From Thioclava sp. GXIMD2076 (GTDB taxonomy: Bacteria; Pseudomonadota; Alphaproteobacteria; Rhodobacterales; Rhodobacteraceae): a stretch of DNA of 64,000 bases. The stretch is from the NCBI RefSeq assembly GCF_037949795.1, contig NZ_CP149932.1:2283001-2347000 (forward strand). The letters are read 5' to 3'. Positions within the stretch are counted from its first letter, which is position 1, and each line of letters opens with the position of its first letter. The position numbers and the translations under genes are program-made. The notes under the pieces were generated by a model. The model worked only from the letters and a program-made list of their open reading frames with translations. It was not told the origin of the DNA and did no database searches. Of this stretch, positions 55,506-64,000 are shown piece by piece.

Positions 55506-56552
55506 ATGAAACGCATCTCCTCCTTGCTCGCAGGCGCGGCCTGTCTCTTCGGCCTGCAGGCACAGGCCGAAAGCCCCGACCTGCTGGTCTTCGACTGGTC
55601 CGGCTTCGAGATTCCGGGGATCTTCGCGCAATATGCCGAGAAATACGGCGCAGGTCCGCAATATACCTTCTACGGCGATGACGACGAGGCCTACCAGAAG
55701 CTCGCCTCCGGCTTCAAAGCCGATGTCGCCCATCCCTGCTCGCAGATGGTGTCGAAATACCGTGACGCCGGCCTGATCGAGCCGTGGGATGTCTCGCGCA
55801 TTCCCGCCTTCAAGGATATCGACCCGAAATTCCTCGATTCCAAGATCTTCAAGGATGATGAAGGCGTCTGGTATATCCCCACCGACTGGGGTGCGACCGC
55901 CATCGCCTATAACCCCGACGAAGTGCCTGCCGAAGATGTGGCCTCGCTCGATGTGTTCCTGAACCCCAAATATGAAGGCCGTATCTCGCTGCCCGACAGC
56001 TCGGACGATGTCTGGGCACTGGCCTATCTCGCCACCGGCGTCTCCGACTGGACCAATGTCACCGAAGACCAGTTCCAGGCCGCCGCCGACTGGCTGCGCA
56101 AGGCGCATAAGAACGTGCAATCCTACTGGACCGACCCTTCCGAACAGGCCCAGACCATGGCCTCGGGCGAAGTGCTGATCTCGTGGTCGTGGAATGACGG
56201 CGTGACCTATCTCAAGGCCGACGGCTATCCGGTGGCCTTCCAGCGCGCGGCCAAGGAAGGCTCCTCGACCTTCTTCTGCGGCTATGTGAACCTCAAGGAC
56301 GGCCCCGGTTCGGAAGATCAGGCCTATGATTTCATCAACTCGTGGCTGCGCCCCGAAGCCGCCCCCGCGCTCATGGACGAGATCGGCTATGGCCATTCGA
56401 ACGTGAAGGCGATGGAACAGTTCTCGAAAGAGGATCTGGATGAAGCGGGCCTTGGCCATGTCGACGCACCGATCCTCGCCCAGACGCCGAACGATCCGCA
56501 GATGCGCGAACGCCAGCTGGCAGAGTTCGAGAAAATCAAAGCCGGCTTCTAA
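55506..56552 (+). CDS. Orphan spermidine/putrescine-type ABC substrate-binding protein
   Basis: The 348-residue product has a signal peptide (AQA-E near residue 22) and the bilobal PotD/PotF-type binding fold: LLVFDWSGFEIPGIF, FKADVAHPCSQMVSKYRD, WYIPTDWGATAIAYNPDE, and a C-terminal INSWLRPEAAPAL. No permease or ATPase gene adjoins it, so it either partners a remote transporter or acts as a sensor. The ligand is unproven. A strong terminator follows. Confidence 0.88.
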   Translation: MKRISSLLAGAACLFGLQAQAESPDLLVFDWSGFEIPGIFAQYAEKYGAGPQYTFYGDDDEAYQKLASGFKADVAHPCSQMVSKYRDAGLIEPWDVSRIPAFKDIDPKFLDSKIFKDDEGVWYIPTDWGATAIAYNPDEVPAEDVASLDVFLNPKYEGRISLPDSSDDVWALAYLATGVSDWTNVTEDQFQAAADWLRKAHKNVQSYWTDPSEQAQTMASGEVLISWSWNDGVTYLKADGYPVAFQRAAKEGSSTFFCGYVNLKDGPGSEDQAYDFINSWLRPEAAPALMDEIGYGHSNVKAMEQFSKEDLDEAGLGHVDAPILAQTPNDPQMRERQLAEFEKIKAGF

Positions 56553-56577
56553 GGCACCAGCCCCTCTCTGCACCATC

Positions 56578-56603
56578 AAAGCCACCCCTCGGGGTGGCTT
56601 TTT
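56578..56603 (+). terminator. Terminator after the binding-protein gene
   Basis: AAAGCCACCCC (56578-56588) pairs with GGGGTGGCTTT (56591-56601), followed by TT. It is a clear Rho-independent terminator. Confidence 0.9.
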
Positions 56604-56685
56604 GCGTTCCGAATGCGACATGGAAACGACATATGACGAATAGATTGCAGTTTGGTGATACGACCCTACAGCAAGATCCAGGATG

Positions 56686-56700
56686 TTAAGATTTGATTAA
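56686..56700. promoter_or_regulatory. CtrA-like site TTAA-N7-TTAA
   Basis: TTAA (56686-56689), 7 bases, TTAA (56697-56700) matches the consensus of the alphaproteobacterial response regulator CtrA. It is 83 bases before the GTG start of the next gene. By sequence only; one match in 64 kb can occur by chance. Confidence 0.4.
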
Positions 56701-56782
56701 CCATCACGCGCAACAGTTGTTTCATTAGCGAGTTGGCTCCACCGCATGAGGCAGTCGTCTCAGAACAGAAGCAGGCAGTCAG

Positions 56783-57211
56783 GTGACATACAGATTTGAG
56801 ATCCCCCATGTCGCACCGCGGCCGGATAGTCTCGTCGGCGGCATCGATCAACCCGGTTTCGGGCAACGCACGCGCCTTGACAGGCTACGCAGCTCCGAGA
56901 TCCAGACCCGCTCTGTCAGCGCCGTAATCCATGCGGAAACCATCCGTGCCAAAGTGATGCGCGACACTGTCGCCGTGCAAGAGCGCGCCGTCTCCATGTG
57001 GAGCAACCATCTCTCCCGCCTGCAGCTGCGCCGCGATCATACAAGGAGCCCCCATATCTGCCCGATCCTCGAGCGCGAGATCCAGACCATCTCCGCCCGT
57101 CTGGAAAAAGCCATCATGCGACTGGAACTGGCACGCTCGGCCATTGACGCGCATGGCCCAGACATTGCCGCGCGGATCTCGCATTGGCAGGCCCTCCGGA
57201 CACGCGACTGA
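56783..57211 (+). CDS. Hypothetical helical protein
   Basis: I do not recognise this 142-residue protein. It starts at a GTG with a weak ribosome site, but its codon pattern is like the neighbours' and a reading frame this long fits a gene. The N-terminal 40 residues are extended; the rest is helical and charged, with possible coiled coil at about 45-130 (EIQTISARLEKAIMRLELAR). No signal peptide or membrane helix. It lies downstream of a CtrA-like site; flagellar or cell-cycle roles are possible but unproven. Confidence 0.6.
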   Translation: MTYRFEIPHVAPRPDSLVGGIDQPGFGQRTRLDRLRSSEIQTRSVSAVIHAETIRAKVMRDTVAVQERAVSMWSNHLSRLQLRRDHTRSPHICPILEREIQTISARLEKAIMRLELARSAIDAHGPDIAARISHWQALRTRD

Positions 57212-57256
57212 CAAAAAGGGCTTTCCATCGGCGCCAGCTCGGCGCAGATAGAGCCT

Positions 57257-58441
57257 ATGATACTCGATATTTCCATTCTCGCTCTTGCCCTCATTATGGG
57301 CGCCGTCATGTTCCTGCCGAGCTTGCGCGCGCGTGCCGGGTGGCGAGCCATGATCACCCCTCTCGCCTCGATCATCGGATCGGGGTTTCTGGTGCTCGGG
57401 CCAATCCTTCAGGTCCGCTATGGCTGGCTTGCACCTGCGGTTATGGCCGTGCTCTGCCTGACGGCATGGGCCTTTGGCAGCGCGATCCGCTTCAACATCG
57501 CCCGGATCGAGACCGAGACCACCCCTCCGCGCCGCATCCGCGGGCTGGAGACGCTCTCCTCGGTGGCACTCGGCCTCGCTTATGTGATCTCAGTTGCCTA
57601 TTATCTCAATCTTTTCGGTGCCTTCGCGGTCTCTCTTACACCATGGGATAATGGCGCCACCGCCAAGATCGTGACCACCGCCGTCTTTATCATCATTGGC
57701 GCCGCGGGCCTGTCTGGCGGGTTCAAACGGCTCGAGAAGATGGAATATGCCAGCGTCTCCCTGAAACTGGCGATCATTGCGGGGCTTCTGTTGGGCTTGG
57801 CGGTCTATTTCGTCTCCGAAACCTCCAAGGGCACGCTCTATATCCTGCCGCCCGATCTGGGGCCGGTGGAGGCCCTGCGTCTGGGCTTCGGTCTGATCGT
57901 CACTGTCCAAGGCTTTGAAACAGCGCGCTATATGAGCCGCGACTATGATGCCGCGACCCGCATTCGCGCGATGAAATGGGCACAATGGCTCTCGGCGGCA
58001 ATCTATATGGTCTATATTCTGCTGCTGGCTTATGTCTTTCCACCCGGCGAGATGAAGCTGACCGAAACGGCCATTATCGAGATGATGCGTGTGGTTGCGC
58101 CGATCCTGCCGGTAATGCTGGTGGCGGCCGCTCTGGCCGCACAATTCTCGGCGGCTGTCGCCGATACGGGTGGTGCCGGCGGGCTGGCGGCGGAACTCAG
58201 CCATAACCGTCTGCGTCCCGCACTGGCCTATATTATATTGGTGGGGCTGGGCATCGCGTTGACATGGACCACCGATCTGTTCGCGATCATCTCCTATGCC
58301 TCGCGCGCCTTTGCCGCCTATTATGCCCTCCAGTCAGGACTTGCCGCGCTGCACGCCACCGGCGGACGGCGTCTGCGCTACTGCGGGCTTGCGGTGCTTG
58401 GCGCGGCAATCGCCATTTTCGGGATCTCTGCCGAAGGATAA
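57257..58441 (+). CDS. Multi-pass membrane protein, distant APC-type permease
   Basis: The 394-residue product has about eleven hydrophobic segments, including a glycine-rich first helix region (LASIIGSGFLVLGP) reminiscent of amino-acid permeases. An inward-facing loop RYMSRDYDAATR and a terminal LTWTTDLFAIISYASRAF segment are also seen. I cannot assign a substrate. It starts 45 bases after the 142-residue gene, so the two may be co-transcribed. Confidence 0.7.
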   Translation: MILDISILALALIMGAVMFLPSLRARAGWRAMITPLASIIGSGFLVLGPILQVRYGWLAPAVMAVLCLTAWAFGSAIRFNIARIETETTPPRRIRGLETLSSVALGLAYVISVAYYLNLFGAFAVSLTPWDNGATAKIVTTAVFIIIGAAGLSGGFKRLEKMEYASVSLKLAIIAGLLLGLAVYFVSETSKGTLYILPPDLGPVEALRLGFGLIVTVQGFETARYMSRDYDAATRIRAMKWAQWLSAAIYMVYILLLAYVFPPGEMKLTETAIIEMMRVVAPILPVMLVAAALAAQFSAAVADTGGAGGLAAELSHNRLRPALAYIILVGLGIALTWTTDLFAIISYASRAFAAYYALQSGLAALHATGGRRLRYCGLAVLGAAIAIFGISAEG

Positions 58442-58552
58442 GGCCACATTCGCGTGAGACTGCCCGTGCAGGGGCTGTTTTAGGCCCCGCATCATCCATA
58501 TGTCGCAAAAAGGCGTTATGCTGCAAGTGCGAGCCGATTTAGGGATGGGACC

Positions 58553-59200
58553 ATGAAGAGATACAGGCTGCCCCATAGCCTGCGCGAACATGTGGCCGAT
58601 GGTGTGATGCATGTGTTGGGGCTGATCATTGTCATTGCGGGGATCAGCGGGCTGATGGTCTGGGCGGCGATCACCCGACCGCTCGCGCATCTTTGGCCGC
58701 TGGGCATCTATGCGGGCGGGCTGGTGGCAAGCTTCGGGTTCTCGGCCGCCTATAACCTGACGCTGCATGAGCCGACCCGTGCGGTGCTGCGCCGTTTCGA
58801 CCATGCCGCGATCTATCTACTGATCGCTGGCACCTATACGCCAATGGCGCTTCTGGGGATGGGGGGCGCCGCGGGCTGGGCACTGGCCATCAGCGCATGG
58901 GTCATCGCCGCCATCGGCATGGTGATGAAACTCGGATTTTTCGACCGCTGGCAACGGCTAGGCTTTGTCATGTATCTGGCGCTCGGCTGGATCGGGCTGA
59001 TCGCAAGCTACCCCATCGTGACTTCCCTGCCCTTGGCTGCCGTCATCCTGATCCTTGCGGGCGGCCTGATCTATAGCGCGGGCACCATCTTCCATGTCAT
59101 CGAACGCATCCCCTTCTCGCGCGCGATCTGGCACGGGGCGGTGCTGGCGGGGGCCGTGACGCATTTTATTGCCATTGTGCTGGTGGCAGCCCGCGCCTGA
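58553..59200 (+). CDS. Hemolysin III family (TrhA/YqfA-like, PAQR) membrane protein
   Basis: The 215-residue protein has seven membrane helices and the family's metal-type residues. It begins HSLREHVADGVMHVLGL, with SAAYNLTLHEPTRAVLRRFDHA and IYLLIAGTYTPMAL mid-chain. Near the C-terminus IFHVIERIPFSRAIWHGAVLAGAVTHF carries the two conserved His. TrhA influences membrane energetics and lipid composition in E. coli; haemolysis is not implied. GGGATGGGACC precedes the ATG. Confidence 0.93.
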   Translation: MKRYRLPHSLREHVADGVMHVLGLIIVIAGISGLMVWAAITRPLAHLWPLGIYAGGLVASFGFSAAYNLTLHEPTRAVLRRFDHAAIYLLIAGTYTPMALLGMGGAAGWALAISAWVIAAIGMVMKLGFFDRWQRLGFVMYLALGWIGLIASYPIVTSLPLAAVILILAGGLIYSAGTIFHVIERIPFSRAIWHGAVLAGAVTHFIAIVLVAARA

Positions 59201-59248
59201 GCGTAAATCCCCGTTGACGTTGCCCGAAGGTTTCGGCATGGCTCGGTC

Positions 59249-61102
59249 ATGTTGAAAATTTCAGATATCACCTATGCCATCGAAGGCCGCCCTCTGTTCG
59301 AAGGCGCCTCCGCGACCATTCCCGACGGCCATAAAGTGGGGCTTGTTGGCCCCAATGGCGCCGGCAAGACCACACTGTTCCGCCTGATCCGTGGGCAGGC
59401 GGTGCTGGAAAAGGGTGATATCTCGCTGCCCTCGCGCGCCAAGATCGGTGGCGTGGCGCAGGAAGTGCCCTCCTCCTCGACGAGCCTTCTGGACACGGTG
59501 CTGGCCGCCGATACCGAACGCGCGAGCCTGATGGCCGAGGCAGAGACCGCCACCGACCCCACGCGGATTGCCGAGATCCAGACCCGTCTGGTGGATATCG
59601 ATGCGTGGTCGGCCGAGGGACGCGCCTCCTCGATCCTGAAAGGCTTGGGCTTTGATGCCGAGCAACAGCTCATGCCCTGTTCCGATTTCTCGGGCGGCTG
59701 GCGGATGCGTGTCGCGCTGGCGGGGGTGCTTTTCGCACAGCCCGATCTTCTGCTCCTCGACGAACCGACCAACTATCTCGACCTCGAGGGGGCTTTGTGG
59801 CTGGAACAGTATCTGGCCAAATACCCGCATACGGTCATCATCATCAGCCACGATCGTGGGCTTCTCAACCGTGCGGTCGGCTCTATCCTGCATCTGGAGA
59901 ACAAACAGCTCACGCTCTATTCCGGCGGCTATGACAGTTTCGTCCGCCAGCGTGCCGCCAATCGCGAGCAGCAGGCCGCTGCCGCCAAGAAACAGGACGA
60001 GCGTCGCGCCCATCTGCAGGCTTTCGTGGACCGCTTCAAGGCCAAGGCCAGCAAGGCCAAACAGGCACAGGCCCGCGTGAAGATGCTCGAGAAGATGGAG
60101 ACGATCACCGCGCCCGAGGATCGCGCCAAGACGGTGTTCACCTTCCCCGAACCCGAGCAGCTTTCGCCGCCGATCGTGGCGATCGAGGGCGGCTCGGTGG
60201 GCTATGACGGCAAGGCGATCCTTCAGCGGCTGAACCTGCGCATCGATCAGGATGACCGGATCGCGCTTCTGGGCCGCAATGGCGAGGGCAAATCGACCTT
60301 CTCGAAACTTCTGGCCGACAAGCTTCCGGCGATGACCGGATCGATGGTGAAATCCTCGAAACTGCGGGTGGGCTATTTCGCACAGCATCAGGTGGACGAG
60401 CTGGATCTGGGCGCCACGCCGCTCCTGCATCTGCAGCGCCTGCGCCCCGACGAGGGTCAATCGAAGCTGCGTGCGCGGCTGGCGGGGTTCGGTCTTGGCG
60501 CCGATCAGGCCGAGACGGAGGTCGGGCGGCTTTCGGGCGGGCAGAAAGCGCGGCTGTCCCTGCTGCTCTCGACCATCGATGCGCCGCATATGCTGATCCT
60601 CGACGAACCGACCAACCACCTCGATATCGAGAGCCGCGAGGCGCTGACCGAGGCGCTCAACGCCTATACCGGCGCCGTGATCCTCGTGAGCCACGACATG
60701 CACCTGCTGTCGATGGTCGCGGACCGGCTGTGGCTGGTGAAAGAGGGTCGTGTCGCACCCTATGAGGCCGATCTCGACAGCTACCGGCAGGAGCTGCTGA
60801 CGCCGCCCAAGAAGGAAGCGCCACCCGAGGCCCCCAAACCCAAGCCCAAACGTGCGCCCCGCGAGCAGATCCTTACGCTGCGCTCCGAGGCGCGCAAATG
60901 CGAGGAGCGGGTCCAGAAGCTCGAGGAAATGGCCAAAAAGCTTTCCAAGAAACTCGCCGATCCCGCGCTTTACGAGGATGGCAAAGCGGGCGAGCTGGCG
61001 ACGTGGAATGCCAAATATGCCGAGCTGCGTGAGGCGATGGATAGGGCGGAGACGCTCTGGATGGCAGCTCTCGAAAAGCTGGAAAGCGCCGAAGCCGGGT
61101 AA
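59249..61102 (+). CDS. ABC-F family ribosome-associated ATPase
   Basis: ABC-F proteins bind the ribosomal E site and relieve stalls. The 617-residue soluble protein has two ABC cassettes: Walker A GPNGAGKTT and GRNGEGKST, signature motifs SGGWRMRVAL and SGGQKARLSL, and LLLDEPTNYLDLE and LILDEPTNHLDIE. The linker and a C-terminal Lys-rich coiled coil (about 530-610) make it Uup- or YheS-like rather than EttA. No membrane domain is present. Its TAA directly abuts the convergent sulfotransferase stop. Confidence 0.92.
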   Translation: MLKISDITYAIEGRPLFEGASATIPDGHKVGLVGPNGAGKTTLFRLIRGQAVLEKGDISLPSRAKIGGVAQEVPSSSTSLLDTVLAADTERASLMAEAETATDPTRIAEIQTRLVDIDAWSAEGRASSILKGLGFDAEQQLMPCSDFSGGWRMRVALAGVLFAQPDLLLLDEPTNYLDLEGALWLEQYLAKYPHTVIIISHDRGLLNRAVGSILHLENKQLTLYSGGYDSFVRQRAANREQQAAAAKKQDERRAHLQAFVDRFKAKASKAKQAQARVKMLEKMETITAPEDRAKTVFTFPEPEQLSPPIVAIEGGSVGYDGKAILQRLNLRIDQDDRIALLGRNGEGKSTFSKLLADKLPAMTGSMVKSSKLRVGYFAQHQVDELDLGATPLLHLQRLRPDEGQSKLRARLAGFGLGADQAETEVGRLSGGQKARLSLLLSTIDAPHMLILDEPTNHLDIESREALTEALNAYTGAVILVSHDMHLLSMVADRLWLVKEGRVAPYEADLDSYRQELLTPPKKEAPPEAPKPKPKRAPREQILTLRSEARKCEERVQKLEEMAKKLSKKLADPALYEDGKAGELATWNAKYAELREAMDRAETLWMAALEKLESAEAG

Positions 61103-62509
61103 TTATCCTGGCCGGAAATCGCGGGCCCGATCCTGCGCTTCCCATGCCGCGATCACCTCCGGCCCGCCAAGGCGGCTCACAAATGGCGCAAGCTGGCGCT
61201 CGAACTTGCGCCATTTCTCAAGCCCCTTGGTATTCACACCCTGCCGGACCTGATGGACAGAGGCCGTGCGCACCGCGCGTAACGTCTCCGGATCGGCCTC
61301 TGTCTGCATCCGCTCGGGCGCAAGCCCTGCAAAGGCCAGACAGTGCGCGAGCTGGTTCTCCTGATCCTCGACCATTGCGCGATAGGATTGCACCCGCATA
61401 TCCGCACCCAGAAGACCGGCATTGATATCGCGGACCTGCCATGTGGCGCGTGTCACATCGGCAATCCCGTCGAGAGTCGTATGATAGCCGCGTAAGGTGC
61501 CGAAATTGGTGCTGAAATTGGAGAGCGCCACATCCAGCGGATGTCGCTCCATATGCAGCACCTTCAGCTCGGGGATGATCAGCCGTGCCGCCCAGATGCT
61601 GAACGCATCGGCAGGCGTCTTGGTGATCAGCACCTTGCCGCGCGGGGCGTTCCGGGGCAGCTGGCTCAGGAATGCCGCACGGATCTGGGCGATCTGGACG
61701 GCATCGATGGAGTGCAGATGCGCAATCCAGTCGCGGCGCAGCCCCGAGAACGCGGGCAGTTTCAACGCCTGCACCGCGATCTGCAGCGTCGGCAGCTCGC
61801 CCATCGGGTGGGCATCGGGATGTTTGGCAAGCTCGGTCTCGGTGATCGTGGTGCCCGAGCGCGGCATACCGGTGATGAAGAGGAAGCGCGGCATCGCGGC
61901 GTCGGTTGCGGCGCGCGGCATCGCGGGCGCAAGGCGACCGATCTCCTTGACCATCTGCAACAGCCCCTCGGTGTCATAATCGAGCTTTCGTAACGCGTTC
62001 ATCTGCGTCCAGTAATGGAACGCCTTGACCGCACTGCCAGAGCGCGCCTCGGCATTGGCCAGTGCGATCAGGATCTCGATCTTTACCGGATCGGCGATAT
62101 CGTCTTCCAGATATTTTCGCAGCACCCGTGCCTGCTGGCTGTTGGGGCTGAACGGCTCGTGTTTGGCAAGCTCGGTCCGCGCTGCGATCGATTCCGGCTT
62201 CAGTTCCAAAGCTTTCCTGAAACAGGCGACCGCCTGCTCCGTCTCGCCATAGCTGCCCATGCGCAACCCCAACTGCAGCCAGCCGCGATAGTAGTCGGGG
62301 AAGCGGGTGACCAGGATATGCAACAGATCAAGCACCTGTTTCTCGTCGCCCATATACCACATCGCCTCGGCGAGATCGGCAATATAGACCGGATCATCCC
62401 CATGCATCGGCGCCATCTCCTGCAGCATGGCGAAGGCCTCTTGATACTTGCCGCGCTGCATCAACTGGAGATGGTCGTCACGATGATCTTGATAACGGAT
62501 GGCGCGCAT
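61103..62509 (-). CDS. TPR-containing sulfotransferase family protein
   Basis: The 468-residue product has N-terminal tetratricopeptide repeats (about 15-150, including WLQLGLRMGSYGETEQAVAC). The C-terminal domain is a sulfotransferase with the PAPS 5'-phosphosulfate loop FLFITGMPRSGTT and a 3'-phosphate region VLHMERHPLDVALSNF. I use the ATG at 62509; 62557 would add 16 residues. The acceptor is unknown; protein or glycan acceptors are typical. Its stop codon begins at the base after the ABC-F stop, leaving no intergenic DNA. Confidence 0.9.
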   Translation of the reverse strand: MRAIRYQDHRDDHLQLMQRGKYQEAFAMLQEMAPMHGDDPVYIADLAEAMWYMGDEKQVLDLLHILVTRFPDYYRGWLQLGLRMGSYGETEQAVACFRKALELKPESIAARTELAKHEPFSPNSQQARVLRKYLEDDIADPVKIEILIALANAEARSGSAVKAFHYWTQMNALRKLDYDTEGLLQMVKEIGRLAPAMPRAATDAAMPRFLFITGMPRSGTTITETELAKHPDAHPMGELPTLQIAVQALKLPAFSGLRRDWIAHLHSIDAVQIAQIRAAFLSQLPRNAPRGKVLITKTPADAFSIWAARLIIPELKVLHMERHPLDVALSNFSTNFGTLRGYHTTLDGIADVTRATWQVRDINAGLLGADMRVQSYRAMVEDQENQLAHCLAFAGLAPERMQTEADPETLRAVRTASVHQVRQGVNTKGLEKWRKFERQLAPFVSRLGGPEVIAAWEAQDRARDFRPG

Positions 62510-62600
62510 GGGGTCTCTCTTTCGCAAACTCGCCTGCAGGTTCGGCGAAATTGGCAAACAAACCCTTTACCATCTCGGAAAAATCACCCCGAAAATGAAA

Positions 62601-62623
62601 ACAGCCCCCTCGCGGGGGGCTGT
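62601..62623 (-). terminator. Terminator after the MipA-type gene
   Basis: ACAGCCCCC (62601-62609) and GGGGGCTGT (62615-62623) form a 9-bp stem. Read on the minus strand it is followed by TTTTCATTTT, and lies just past the stop at 62646. Confidence 0.8.
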
Positions 62624-62645
62624 CTAAGATCGGCTATGGGCGGGC

Positions 62646-63488
62646 TTACATCGCGCCCAGCGTGAACACGCGCGTCACATCGAAGGACATGCTCCACTGC
62701 TCGTCCGATCCGGCCTGCGTGATCGGGCTGTCTTCGGCATCGTTCATCAGCTTGTCGTAGCGCACCGCGCCCTCGACACCCCAACCGCCGTCGAAGCGGT
62801 AATTCGCGCCCAGCTCGACACCAGCCGACAGGAAACCGCCATCGGGGTCATAGGCGGCAAGCGATCCGCCGGACGCCGCCGATTCCGCCGCCGTCACACC
62901 ATAGTAGGTGTCAGCATAACGCTCGGTGCCCCAGAAGGCGCGCGGCCCGAAGGTGACGGTCAGACGCTCCGTCGGGTGCATCTTGAGGTCGGCACCGACC
63001 TCACCAACCCAGGTGTTATGACCGATAACGCCGTAACGCACGGTGCTGAAGACCTCATAGACAGGGGTGTCATAGGCAAAGCCGAGACCCAGCTCGAGAG
63101 AATCCTCCACATCGTCGAGCCCACGCAGCTCGGAATAGTCGCTGGCATCGCGCTCGCCGATATAGCGGAACGACCCCGCAACCGAGAAGCCCGATTTCTC
63201 GGCATAGGGGTCGGGATTGCCATAGGTCATCCCGCCATATTGCAGAGCGTGGAAGCGCACGACCATATCGGGACCGACGGTGAAATCATCCGAGCCGGGA
63301 TATTCGGGAGTGACCGCAACGCCTGCCCCCAGCGTGAATTTCACCCCTGCGCCCGACGACTGGGTGGAGACGCGCGGCGTATCGAAGTGATAGCCTTCGG
63401 ACTGGCTATCCTGGGCAAAGGCGGCACCGGCCACAAGCGGCATAAGGGCAACAGAAGCGGCGGCGATTTTCGCAGTGATCTGGGTCAC
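62646..63488 (-). CDS. MipA/OmpV family outer-membrane protein
   Basis: The 280-residue product has a signal peptide ending AFAQ and a predicted beta-barrel with family features: GAGVAVTPEYPGSDDF near the N-terminus and barrel strands to the end (FDVTRVF). The start is a GTG at 63488 with GAGG upstream; the longer frame has no signal-like sequence. The role of MipA-type porins is diverse: scaffold for peptidoglycan hydrolases or osmolarity response. It diverges from the iron-type binding-protein gene. Confidence 0.88.
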   Translation of the reverse strand: MTQITAKIAAASVALMPLVAGAAFAQDSQSEGYHFDTPRVSTQSSGAGVKFTLGAGVAVTPEYPGSDDFTVGPDMVVRFHALQYGGMTYGNPDPYAEKSGFSVAGSFRYIGERDASDYSELRGLDDVEDSLELGLGFAYDTPVYEVFSTVRYGVIGHNTWVGEVGADLKMHPTERLTVTFGPRAFWGTERYADTYYGVTAAESAASGGSLAAYDPDGGFLSAGVELGANYRFDGGWGVEGAVRYDKLMNDAEDSPITQAGSDEQWSMSFDVTRVFTLGAM

Positions 63489-63677
63489 GGTATGATTCCC
63501 TCGTTCTTGAGCGCGGCCCCTGCAGTGATGCAGCACCCCGCCTGTCAATCATTTGCGGTTATCTTAGCGCAGATCACAAAACTTGCTACCTTCCCGCTCA
63601 ATTTCGCGCGAAACTGTTGCATGGATATGTCACGCCCCTGCGAAACCCGTCGATATACCGATAAAAAAGATCAGGTA

Positions 63678-63706
63678 TTGACCGGTTTTCACGGAATTGG
63701 CATATC
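63678..63706 (+). promoter_or_regulatory. Putative promoter of the binding-protein gene at the right edge
   Basis: TTGACC (63678-63683), 17-base spacer, CATATC (63701-63706) as -35/-10, with AGGAGG at 63721-63726 before the ATG at 63732. The -10 is weak; no clear Fur- or RirA-type site was identified. Confidence 0.4.
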
Positions 63707-63731
63707 GGTTGCGTCCCAATAGGAGGTTTCC

Positions 63732-64000
63732 ATGCGTCTGTTTCCGCTTCTCGCGCCAGCTCTCGCGGCCCTGCCCCTGCCTGCGATGGCCGATGTGAAC
63801 ATCTATTCGCACCGTCAGCCCGAGCTTGTTCAGCCGCTGCTGGATGCTTTCACCAAGGAAACCGGTATCAAGGTCAATGTCGCCTATATCGCGCAGGGTA
63901 TGGTCGAGCGCCTGCAGGCCGAGGGCCGCCGCTCTCCCGCCGATCTGGTGATGACGGTCGATATCGCGCGGCTGACGCAAGTTGTGGATGGCGGCGTCAC
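63732..64000 (+). CDS. Iron(III)-type ABC substrate-binding protein (5' part only)
   Basis: The reading frame is open to the right window edge. It encodes a signal peptide (PAMA-D near residue 20), then the FbpA/FutA-type start DVNIYSHRQPELVQPLL, with a YIAQGMVERL segment and ADLVMTVDIARL. The HR and downstream Tyr pattern match ferric-iron binding proteins. AGGAGG lies five bases before the ATG. The rest of the gene and any permease lie outside the window. Confidence 0.85.
   Translation, partial: MRLFPLLAPALAALPLPAMADVNIYSHRQPELVQPLLDAFTKETGIKVNVAYIAQGMVERLQAEGRRSPADLVMTVDIARLTQVVDGGV

Noticed and set aside
1..64000. tRNA, rRNA, CRISPR arrays, insertion sequences, prophage
   Set aside because: None was found by eye. 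A tRNAscan or Infernal run would be decisive for small RNAs I could have missed.

Overview
The window is about 64 kb of high-GC chromosomal DNA from an alphaproteobacterium, most likely a member of the Rhodobacteraceae/Paracoccaceae (Rhodobacter, Thioclava or Paracoccus-like). This rests on gene content and order: bamA-rseP-dxr-cdsA-uppS-frr-pyrH, a trgA-trgB-cysK tellurite-type cluster, lptF-lptG-lptD-surA-pdxA-rsmA, and DUF4167 and DUF2927 proteins. No rRNA, tRNA, CRISPR array, insertion sequence, integrase or phage gene was seen. Genus is inference only.

Layout. (1) 1-8144, minus strand: the envelope/isoprenoid/translation operon (partial ompH/skp, bamA, rseP, dxr, cdsA, uppS, frr, pyrH). 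(2) 8278-13765: miaA, an AraC-type regulator, a 79-residue unknown, DUF779, an acetaldehyde-type aldehyde dehydrogenase, and an AcoR-like regulator without an AAA+ domain. A 13-bp-arm dyad lies between the dehydrogenase and the regulator. (3) 13884-16424: rlmE, ppx/gppA, queF. (4) 16425-17102: an AT-richer stretch without a convincing gene. (5) 17103-24126: a DUF2927 lipoprotein, then a tightly packed six-gene run of VWA/CoxE-like protein, small membrane protein, DedA, M48 protease, membrane alpha/beta hydrolase and cytochrome P450. (6) 24154-29594, minus: sugar-porter MFS, M32 carboxypeptidase, COX15/CtaA, an 84-residue membrane protein, TrmJ. (7) 29724-35306: ThiE-like protein and P-loop kinase (+), then tgt, DUF1275, holC and pepA (-). 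(8) 35536-43360: LPS export and outer-membrane biogenesis genes with pdxA and rsmA. (9) 43417-46463, minus: DUF4167, prmC, prfA. (10) 46645-55328: dld (+), then mscS-type channel, cysK, trgB, trgA and photolyase (-). (11) 55506-64000: orphan polyamine-type binding protein, a 142-residue unknown behind a CtrA-like box, an APC-like permease, TrhA/hemolysin III, ABC-F, a TPR-sulfotransferase, MipA/OmpV, and the start of an iron-type ABC binding protein.

Functional links. Region 1 and region 8 together make and insert the outer membrane: BamA/Skp/SurA fold barrels, LptD/F/G export LPS, and Dxr/UppS supply the polyprenyl carrier. prfA-prmC and frr serve translation termination and recycling. queF and tgt are two steps of queuosine tRNA modification. 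The best candidate for an undescribed system is the 18581-24126 run, where start and stop codons overlap by ATGA at four of five junctions and the gene mix suggests a membrane- or lipid-remodelling module. No experiment or search supports that reading here.
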